Below the pieces are notes generated by a model. It was not told the DNA's origin. It searched no databases and saw only the letters and a program-made list of their open reading frames with translations. From the NCBI RefSeq assembly GCF_043641665.1, contig NC_092198.1, forward strand, positions 8,926,501-8,990,500: a stretch of DNA of 64,000 nt. Direction: 5' to 3'. Made by a program: the position numbers and the translations under genes. This document shows positions 55,291 through 64,000 of this stretch, in pieces (the first letter of the stretch is position 1; each line of letters opens with the position of its first letter). The DNA is from Enoplosus armatus (taxonomy: Eukaryota; Chordata; Actinopteri; Centrarchiformes; Enoplosidae).

Positions 55291-55563
55291 CAGTGTTGGA
55301 GAAAGTATTCAGATCCTTTACTCTGCATTGAAAATGTTACTTATAAGTATTCATTTTCTGTCAATCGATTAATCGACTAATCGTTTCAGCTGTACTTCAA
55401 CTGTACTAGTAACTAAAGCTGTCAAATGAATGTAGTGGAGTAAAAAGTACATTTCCCTCTGAACTGTAGCGGGGTAGAAAAAAAAAGACTCAAGTACAAG
55501 TACCTCTAATTTGTACTTAAGTAGAGTACTTGAGTAAATGTACTTAGTTACATTCCTCCACTG
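55291..55563. mobile_element. hAT-like MITE (non-autonomous)
   Basis: The ends are CAGTGTTGGAGAAAGTATTC and, inverted, CAGTGGAGGAATGTAAC. Between them lie characteristic blocks AAAGCTGTCAAATGAATGTA and GTACTTAAGTAGAGTACTTG. CAGTG termini and the interior match a very common teleost MITE. The 8-bp flanks (CACTTTGG and TCCCTGGG) are not a clean duplication. The part at 55353-55393 (TCAATCGATTAATCGACTAA) looks like an inserted fragment of the repeat family at 54299/55901. Confidence 0.6.
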
Positions 55564-55900
55564 TCCCTGGGTCGACTTGGCCAGTGGACTTAGTGTGACT
55601 GATCTGTGATCCACCTAACTCTTGAGGCCCTGAGCCCTTTGAAGAAGTAAGAGCGCTCCTTTGCTGCAGAACCAGAGCTGCGATGTCAGCACAGATTCTG
55701 AGTGGCTGAAACGTCTCTCAGACTCCCTCACAGCGCAAAGTACAGCGGTTTTGTATTCACAGTGGAGTTTAAACATGATAATGATGCACGTTAAAGGTGT
55801 AAACCTCCAGAGTTTCCTGGTGACGCCGGAAGATGACTCACAGCAGCTGAACTTTATTTTATGTGATTTTGCCTACAGTATATTCTTGATTTTAGTTCAG

Positions 55901-56720
55901 AGCTGAAACAACAAGTCGGTTTATTTAATTAGTCAGTTGACAGCGAATTAATCAGCAACCATTTTGATGATTAATTAATCATTTCAGTCATTTTTAACCA
56001 AAACTGCAGAAAGACATTACTGTTTCCAGCTTCTCAGGTGTCAATATTTCCTTGTTTTAATCTTCAGTGGTAGTAAACTGAATCTCTTTGGATTTGGGAG
56101 TGTTGGTTTGACAAAACAAGAGATCTGAAGACGTCACCTTTGGGAAAATATGCTAGGCATTTTTAATATTAGATTAGATTCACCTTTATCATCGTTGCAC
56201 AGAGTACACAGGTACTGAGATAATGCAATGCAGTTTAGCATCCAACCAGAAGTGCAAAAAGCAGTTAAGTGCAGAGTAATGTGCATATGTATTGAATAAA
56301 CAGTAAGGGGTAGATATTAATACACAACGATGTATACAGTATGAACAAAAAGATTTACAGTGCAGGTATAAGTAATGGCAATAGTGAAACACTATATACA
56401 GAATAAACATCTGGGTGTATGATCTGAATACAGTGTATACACTATAGGTCAGATATATACAGTATAAATATGTATGTGTATGTGAAGGCATATATGGTGC
56501 AGGTAAGTGTGTGTACAGTAGTGTGACAAGTGTAAGTTAAGTGTGAGCCAGCAGCCAGTGAAGCAGAGACAGTCAAAGTGCAAATGTTCAGTTACAGGAA
56601 GGTGTGTGGGGGGTGGCAGGGTATTTTTCACTATCTCCTGACATTTTAAAAACCAAAGGATCAATGAATGAAAATGAAAAAAAATACCAGCACATCAACT
56701 GATTAACAATTTCAATTATG
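55901..56720 (+). repeat. AT-rich teleost dispersed repeat, copy B, split by a retroelement
   Basis: The left part 55901-56170 contains AGTAAACTGAATCTCTTTGG and GACAAAACAAGAGATCTGAA. The right part 56623-56720 resumes with TTTTTCACTATCTCCTGACA. Removing 56171-56622 restores the order seen in copy A, where the same block (reverse complement) is continuous. Confidence 0.65.
56171..56622 (-). mobile_element. truncated non-LTR retroelement inserted in copy B
   Basis: The plus strand begins AGATTAGATTCACCTTTATC, the inverse of a LINE-type tail ending ATAAAGGTGAATCTAATCT. The body (for example CAACCAGAAGTGCAAAAAGC, CACTATATACAGAATAAACA) is a common fish repeat. The flanks ATTTTTAATATT (56159-56170) and ATTTTTCACTAT (56623-56634) look like a decayed 12-bp target-site duplication. 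Confidence 0.6.
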
Positions 56721-57362
56721 GGGTTCTGATTTGCCCAAATTCTCAGTAGAATCTGTAATAATGGAAAATGATCTTGGAAAATGACACGTATTTTTTGAAG
56801 TCTGCATTTACGGATTTTCTGTGTATGTAGGTATATTATGAAAGTCCCTGACTAAGATATTACTGCAAGCCGTCTACAGACCAACATCTGGAGCTTGAGA
56901 GGACATCGATCATTGCCTGCTGATTCATGTGTGCATAAGCCTTGACGACCATGTGGTTGCCTTTAAGAACAATCTCTAATTAAATAGAAAGCTCAATTTG
57001 GTAAAACACCATATGCAGAAACTTGCTGGCCTCTGCATGTGGACCCAGCCCTGATTATGAAGTAGACAGCTCAGGTCTGATGGGGCTACAAGCTCTGGTT
57101 TCAGATAAATAACAAAATCAGAGTTCTCTAAAGGCCACTTCTGCCTGATCAAAAATACATATAGAGTAAAAGTTAGTTAGTCCGTTCTCCATGAACGTGT
57201 GTTTGTGTGCGTGCTCCACGTGCGAGTGTGTGCACGTGCGAGTGTATGTGCATTTGGGAGATAAAACTGTGGTAACCTCTTCAGCAGTAATCCTGCTGCC
57301 TGTCAGTCCGGGCACAACAGAGCCGTACCAGGATGCTCTTCCACTGTGACCGTCTGGAACAT

Positions 57363-57363
<1 letters not shown>

Positions 57364-57405
<42 letters not shown>
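57364..57405. repeat. (CA)21 microsatellite
   Basis: Uninterrupted CA dinucleotides. Confidence 0.95.
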
Positions 57406-57407
<2 letters not shown>

Positions 57408-57730
57408 CGCACACGCAGCCCTTTATTATCTTTCAATATCTGGGGCACCTGGGGACAACCCCATTGTCTGCAGCCATGCAGACACATAAGCCTTAGTCTG
57501 TACAAGGGACACAGGTAGCTGTCTGACTATATGTGGGGCAGATGAACAAGAACAGCGTAGACACGGCGGCCTCACCTGACCGTCTGGAGCATCGCTGCTT
57601 TCAGCACACAAGGTCAGAACACACATGAGGGACATGATGAAGGGAAGAAAGCGCTGAGAGCAGAGCACTGGCTTGTATTTGGAAATGAGATGAGGAAGAC
57701 AGAGGGAATTGGAGGGAGAAACAGGCAAGC

Positions 57731-57767
<37 letters not shown>
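57731..57767. repeat. (GA)n microsatellite
   Basis: GA repeat with one AA interruption near the 5' end. Confidence 0.9.
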
Positions 57768-57770
<3 letters not shown>

Positions 57771-58975
57771 GCTGAGGTCTTTCACACTCTTTTGCTCTTT
57801 TTCCACTTGGCTGAGTGATGGACGGATGTGCAGAAATGTGATGGAGGCAACCTTTCGCAGAAGGGGATGTTCAGATGAGAGGCTTTATCAAAACAGCACG
57901 GGTGAATGATTTGTCTCAGTATGTGCATGGATGCATTCATGTGCTGTGGGTGTTTTGCACTCACTGTGTAGGTAACAAGGGGTATGCTTAGCCGGTAAAT
58001 TGTGTCTGGGCACGTTTTACACAAAGTATAGTATATGTATTAGACAGGCTGTGAGCACACATGTACTCTGCAGACCCAATTTCAAGCTCATTTCGAGGGC
58101 CTGTTATTAGCATGAGCTCCCATACATTATTGTTGGATGTAAACATACATACATACATACTTCTTTTGGGGGGGAAAAATGCTTTCAACACAGTTTATTA
58201 CAGACTCCTGTAAACAGAAACACATCATAAACAGGAACAAGCATGCAAACTGTAGTAGGAGTGACAAAGATGATTTTACTGGGTATGTTCTGCAACGATT
58301 TGTCAATGATCCTGTCCATGGAAGTCACGCTGCCACACGTGATCTTTTAACAGCAAATAGGAGCCTCTTCTGCTGAAATGTTTGCCTGATCTCTGGTAGC
58401 CAAGCGGGGTCAAGCTGATTTAGTGCAGCTCAGTCTCTAGACTGTCTCATGCAAACACAGAAGAATCTGACTTTATTGATTTTGTTGTAGGTGGTGGAGG
58501 ATGGATAATCTGCTGGATGTCCACCCTCAGCTTCAGGAGGAAGGATATGGATTGCGTCCTGGTTGCTGCTTGAATTGACTTTCTACCCTCTCAAGATAAT
58601 TCAGAGGTCATGGTCATTTGCATTCATGTCTGCAAGTGTTGTGCTGTCTTGGAAAAACGTGTTGCCTCAGGTTAACTTTGGAATCTTGTGAGAGGAGGGT
58701 ATGTGGGGCCACGGCTGATGGTCCCTGTACACTTAAGAGTGAGAGCTGTGCCTAGTTCAAGGACTTTCAAAGCGTGCACTGAACTGACACGGGGGGATTC
58801 CTGTTTGTGACATTCACAGTCAAGATTTTCAGGTGCACCTGAGGTCTGGAGAGTGTCCGGTTTAGTGTCTGTAAGACATAGATTTTGCACAAAGTAAACA
58901 CAATGACAACACTCAAGGAGGTGACTACTGTATATTGTTGTTATCACTTGTTCAGTCTGCTACCGACCTTACTTC

Positions 58976-59429
58976 ACATCATCATTTGCGTGCTTACATG
59001 CATCTTGCAGAAGCGGGTCATTTCTAAGGATGCACCAAGCACCAACCTCCGGGTCTGAAGAGTGAAGCCAGTGCTGAAGTGCCTTAAACTTCGGGGCGAG
59101 TCCACTGGTTGCAGAAGACCCGTCAATCTGTATATAGGCGTTCGGTTGTACTAAAAGACACTCTGCATTTTTTGGGTAAGTACATTTACAAGCTAACTTT
59201 CTTAGCAGCGACTTCACACGATGTATCCAGGAGCCAGGTGCAGTCAGGTTCCTGTTACAGGTGGCCGTGCGTATTGTCCACCCTTTTGTTCAAATATGGT
59301 CACTTCTGGCTCCAAAAAACCAAGATGGCAACGGCCAAAATGCCAAACTTGTGGCTTCAAAACGGTAGTCCACAAAGCAATGGGTGACGTCATGGTGGCT
59401 ACGTCCCCTTCTTCTATACAGTCTATAGG
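58976..59429. repeat. dispersed teleost repeat
   Basis: Blocks such as GGTGGCCGTGCGTATTGTCC, CTCCAAAAAACCAAGATGGC, AATGGGTGACGTCATGGTGG and TATACAGTCTATAGG recur in this order in many fish sequences I recall. The short open frames on both strands have no protein domain. The family is not named. Confidence 0.5.
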
Positions 59430-62400
59430 ACGTACGCTACCAAACACAGGATACGCCAGGTAGCCAACATATGCACTTAGATTTGCCTTATTGCTCATGT
59501 GTTTAAGACAACAGTAAGTAGGGTTAACATTTTACAAGGATATCTAAAGGGATAAGATTGGATAAGATGGACCACTGGTATGGGGTCAATTTGCATGTGT
59601 GTATGTATCGGAGTTCCTTTGGAGAAGAATCTGTGCGCACTGTCAACACGGTCAGTTCAATAACAACATTGCTAAACCGGCATGGTAACGAGATTTTCTG
59701 AGGAGCTCCACGAGAAGATTGACTGAAAATTAAATCCAGCAAAGCAAGAATGGTTGCATAGCTTTGGTGTTCACAATCAATTTGTGTGTTGTCGTCTAAA
59801 TATAGATTTTGTTGATGTTGTTTGATTTTATAAATGAAGTCAAACGCCGGACTACCACTCGCACACATGCAACACAACAGTACACCCATTGATCAGATGA
59901 AACCCCCCCCCTCTGACACTGTCAGTTCTGCTTTAGTCTTTCCACACACTGACTCTACTAAATCAATTTATTTTTACGAGATGAGATGATTAAGTCCAAT
60001 GTCAACATAAAAAAATGTGAACAATCTCAGCCATGTTATGTCCATTTCACCATGTTGAGAAGGGACAAGCGGGCTGACCCCATTCAACTGCACTACATCA
60101 GCTGAAACATGACGAGGATTTAAATGAATGGTGCAGCTGTTTTTCAAAAGGCAATACGCCCGGCTTCCATTGTGTGGTCGATGAATCATTCAACAATTGT
60201 GAATAAACTATTTCAAATGCATTCTACGACTGTGTTCATTGTACATGACCAGCCTTGGCCATTGTAATCACTGAACCAAAAGTCACTCATTAATAGTAGA
60301 GAAAAATATGTCATTCTTGTTGACATGTTAATACAGTACGTTCAACTCCAAGTCCAGAGGAAATACAGCAGGCGGCTAATTAGAGACACTAACTGCAAAG
60401 GTTTACCACAAGAGGATGTACGAACTGAGGTGAATACGTAACCGCGCTGCTGAAATACGTAACAGTTTCACCTTCAACATGTCTCCCTAATTTTACTTGT
60501 TTCAGACACACCTTGGTTAATTTCTTCCCCAACAAGCAGCGTTCCCACAGCCTCAGCCTCTCCACATCATAGCTACAGGCTGCACTCCATAAGTGATTTT
60601 TCCCTGCCTTTGCCTCTATATGATACAGCCCAGCATGGCTAAATGGAGCTCAGCTTCTATTCACAGGCAACAGGTGGGCAATTATGTGATCTTACATAAA
60701 CTCCCTAAAGACTAATGCTAACCTTAGCCATAGCTTCAGCTAACCTTACACTTGTCATAAATCTTGCATGTATCTTGCATAAAACTCAAACAAAGTCTTA
60801 ACCCTAATGTAATAAATAGTTAAACATTGTGCAGACCAGATTTTTGTCCCTAGATGGGGGTTTAGTCCCAACATGTGGTGATTCGAACAGATTTTAGCCA
60901 CTTTGTGATGAAGGCAAAAGAGCATTAAACAGAGTTTCATATGCTGCTCAGGGGTATTAACTACTGGAAAGCAAGTAGGTAGTATTCCCACTTCTGCACA
61001 GATCCACACGTCAGAGGTGCAGAGACATGCGTCATGCAGGGGCCGTACTGTACCACGCAGCACTGAGCCTCTGAAGTGGAGGATGGGAGAGAAGAGTGAG
61101 GTTGGCGGGGAGGGACTGCATGTCAAGCTGCACTTTGATCTTGACTGGCATCTTGTGGTATTCCTCTGATATACTGAATATGTTGCAGTGAGCGTTTGGT
61201 TCAGTATGTTTGACAGAATGATCAAAAGTGGGAAGATGCCCCTGCAACAATGAACTGTGAACGATTCACTACACAAAGATATTGAAACGGTCTGATACTT
61301 GACTGTTTTCTGTCTTTATTAAAATCCTGTCTGTCAGTCCGGATCAGAATAAGAAGTGAGTGTGAGCCTTAGCTGTCTGTAATTTGACCGAGGCTTTGTT
61401 ATTGAGAGCAGTGCCCAGTGACATCTGCAACAGCCAGATCTCCAGATAAATTGATCTCATAGCAACTGCATTGCCATGGCAACCGGGATACAGATGCCAT
61501 GCTGAGGTGATATGCAGAGTGACTGGCTGCCAGACTGACACTTTTTCCAAAAGAAAAAAAAAAAAATAACTGAATGATTCATCTAGTTTCCATCCCTAAA
61601 TTATTGTCTGAATCATTGGCCTCCCACCATTTCCTGCCTATTCTTCCTCCTCTAATTACTTATTACCATTTCTCCAAAGCAGCCTCCTCTCACCATGATT
61701 GATGTTCCTCTTCAATACGGATCAGTCATGTTTGTAAAAGTTGGCACAGGTAACATTTTAAACTACTTTATTCTTGCATCTTCAGCTTATGTGGTATCAT
61801 CACATTTCTGAGTTGTTATGTACATATGTGTTTGCACTAAAAACAATGTTTGTATGGTAATACAATCATAGAATTTTACAATTAAGACATTTCTATTTCA
61901 TCTCAGCACTCAGCACATCTCCGAATATGGAAGTGCTTATGGAAATGCTTGTGTCAGTTTGTGAATTTTGTACATCAGTATTTATGATTATTTTCAGTTT
62001 GTATAGTCTGCTTGATCTCTACATGTTTTATTGTTATTATTACTATTTTTGTATATTAATCGTTTTAGTTAACGTTTCTTTACCAAAGTGCATCTGTGCT
62101 TATGAATATTATATGCTTATGTAACATATGTGCATACATTTAAATACCCATTAAAGAACAGGTTCATAAACATTGTCGTAAAACAATACTCACATGTACA
62201 TATGCATGTTGAAAGTGTCATTGGTGTCTGTAAACAGTCCTTCTCTCTAGTGTCCATGAGGAGATCCCTTTCTAGTTTGACTCCAGTGTTAGAGACGAGG
62301 AATAAAATCCACAGACCTCCTTCTGTACAAAAATCCATTCTGAAGTTCACCTGAAACTAATAGGATTCAGTCTGAGTGAGTCAAATCAAATGAGTATCCT

Positions 62401-62739
62401 TCAAATTCACTGTCTTTTTAGAAGAAAAGTCCCTCTTTTTGTTACCATGCCTCTGCAGCAGCTCAGCAAGGACACATTAAGTACCTGTGTTATACATATT
62501 TTAATTTGCACATAAATACCTGAGTGGAAAGGCTGGAAAATCAAAAGAAAAACCCCTCAAAATATAGAACAAAGGTTTTTATGCTTGGCTGTGGTGGAAA
62601 AGTTGCGACAAAGAGGTAAATCCTGACTTAAAAAGACCGTCCCTCATTGACTTGTCTAACTCAAAGCTTCATATTAACTTCAGCTGAATTTGAAATGCAT
62701 TTTTGAACAGAACGAGGACTGCGGATTGTCTCTCATCTC
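59430..62739. other. intergenic, no gene recognised
   Basis: The longest open frame (61276-60755, minus, 173 codons) shows no domain, no signal and no neighbouring exon structure. I treat the whole stretch as non-coding. C and A tracts are at 59904-59912 and 61551-61566. Confidence 0.55.
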
Positions 62740-62744
62740 TTATG

Positions 62745-63216
62745 CATGCCCCCCCCCCCGTCCTCTCTCCCTAGCCTTCTCCTCCTTCTCTTCTCTTGCA
62801 CTCAGGCCTCTAAGAGCTGGACCATCGACCATCCTGGGACCTCTCTCTCCTGGCTGTCGGTGCCTCATCCAGTCAATGATCTGGATCTTTGTCCCCCCAG
62901 GAGATTCAGCCTCTCCCCTTCTCTCTCCCTAGTCTCCATGTTATCATGCCTCTCCCTCTCTGTGTGTTGATTTATTTCTCCTCTCTGTGTGAATGCTGTT
63001 GTCCTCTCCTGTGTTTGTTCTGTTGTGAATCTGTTGCATGTCTGTCTGTCCTCGGGGAGAGATCCCTCCTCTGTTTTTCCTCCTGAGGTTGCTTCCATCT
63101 TTTCCCTGTTAAAAGGTTTTTCCTCATTCTAATTGAAAAAAGTACAGATTGTAAAGCCCCCTGAGGCAAATTGTGATTTACGATATAGGGCTAATAAACA
63201 AAATCGACCTGACTTG
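62745..63216 (+). mobile_element. non-LTR retroelement 3' end
   Basis: The tail GTAAAGCCCCCTGAGGCAAA at 63151-63170, followed by TTGTGATTTACGATATAGGG and AATAAACAAAATCGACCTGA, is the typical 3' end of a fish L2/Rex-like family. The preceding CCTCCTGAGGTTGCTTCCAT also fits. The upstream part is pyrimidine-rich, and the 5' limit (C run at 62750-62759) is a guess. Confidence 0.5.
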
Positions 63217-64000
63217 AAAATTGCATTAGTAAGGAATCTCTTGACTGCTAGTATGGAGAGAAGGAATGATAACAGCAGCCACCATCCATAATCACACGTT
63301 AAATTGTACATAGTGTACATGAGTATTGTATTACTAGCAGTATTGACAGTTTTTAAAGAAATGTATCAATGCAAATGTGACAGTCAAGAACTGAACTCTG
63401 ATCATGTACATTTCATACATTATATGAAAGTCAACTACCAGCATGCTGTCATGTCTGGTCAACTTTCCTACTGGAAATGGCTCCTCACTACTGCTCCTAT
63501 AATTCTTTCAGTCACATTATTACTGCTTATGCTGTGTGCATAGTTTATGAAACTGACACTAACCCTCGAGTGTTATTGTCTGGACCATTCTATTTATTAT
63601 TAGTATATGTTGTTTTCACAAGTTATATTGTCTGCACATTTCTATACACTATATGAGACTTCCCTCGCAGGAACTAATATCCCCTCTCCACAAGGCTCAG
63701 ACTTGAGGCCATTAAAATGTTGTCCTGCTCAGTGCAGGTGTGTTGTCCTGCTGGAGTCCTACAGCTATAGAAGCCACTGCATGCCATGTGTTTTCGTAAT
63801 ATCTTCCTCCACATGTATGCCATTTATTATACCTTAAGAATAAGGTGAACCTGTCTCTGATAAGCAGCCAAATTCCTTGCCTTCAGCCTTATGCCAAATA
63901 AAAAGCTCCTGTGAGGTCACTGAGGTCTGGAGATGTAAAATTGTAAAAGTGTGTGTGTCTCTCCGCATTGGATACACTGTCCCATGGATCCAAACCTCGT
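63217..64000. other. intergenic, no gene recognised
   Basis: AT-rich sequence with no domain-bearing frame and no repeat that I can identify. Confidence 0.55.

Larger units (their letters stand above)
56721..58970. other. intergenic, microsatellites only
   Basis: No gene was recognised. A CA run is at 57364-57405 and a GA run at 57731-57767. The open frames here are repeat-derived or random. Confidence 0.6.

Noticed and set aside
60755..61276. 173-codon open frame on the minus strand
   Set aside because: No recognisable domain, no splice partners and no start context. One long chance frame in 64 kb is expected.

Overview
The window is vertebrate, almost certainly teleost, nuclear DNA. It has spliced genes with GT-AG introns, an AT-rich background with many microsatellites, and several fish-type mobile elements. 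Three gene loci (four genes) can be read exon by exon: wdr20 on the minus strand (6095-11034), a head-to-tail pair of hsp90aa1 genes on the plus strand (exon 1 near 13225 to poly(A) near 17912, and exon 1 near 18250 to poly(A) near 24140), and ppp2r5c on the plus strand (25968-47900, 3'UTR to about 50680). All splice phases close, giving complete proteins of 638, 724, 730 and 578 residues; ppp2r5c gives 525 residues from an internal alternative first exon.

Layout. 1-5100: intergenic, with an internally deleted Tc1-type transposon at 3077-3895. 5107-11034: wdr20, an adaptor and activator of the USP12/USP46 deubiquitinases. 11100-13110: intergenic spacer between divergent wdr20 and hsp90. 13114-24140: two cytosolic HSP90-alpha genes. 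Both have a non-coding exon 1 and an ATG placed directly after the first acceptor. The first has a TATA box and a tight heat-shock-element cluster. The second has no clear TATA box but has a five-pentamer HSE and a possible intronic HSE. 25968-50680: ppp2r5c, the B56-gamma regulatory subunit of PP2A, with two alternative N-terminal exons 11 kb apart that join the common exon 4 in the same phase. 50700-64000: no recognisable gene. This part holds microsatellites and layered repeats, including an HSP90-unrelated AT-rich repeat split by a retroelement at 56171-56622, and a hAT-like MITE at 55291-55563.

The genes do not form an operon-like system, but the neighbourhood is an old vertebrate block. 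In human, WDR20, HSP90AA1, DYNC1H1 and PPP2R5C are neighbours on 14q32. Here dync1h1 is absent between hsp90aa1 and ppp2r5c, and ppp2r5c points the other way relative to wdr20/hsp90.

I found no convincing novel biological system. The most informative signals are a sharp gene-conversion tract between the two hsp90 copies, contrasting heat-shock promoters, the conserved alternative ends of wdr20 and ppp2r5c, and the nested repeats in the distal 14 kb. Repeat family names are from memory of common teleost sequences and were not checked against a library.
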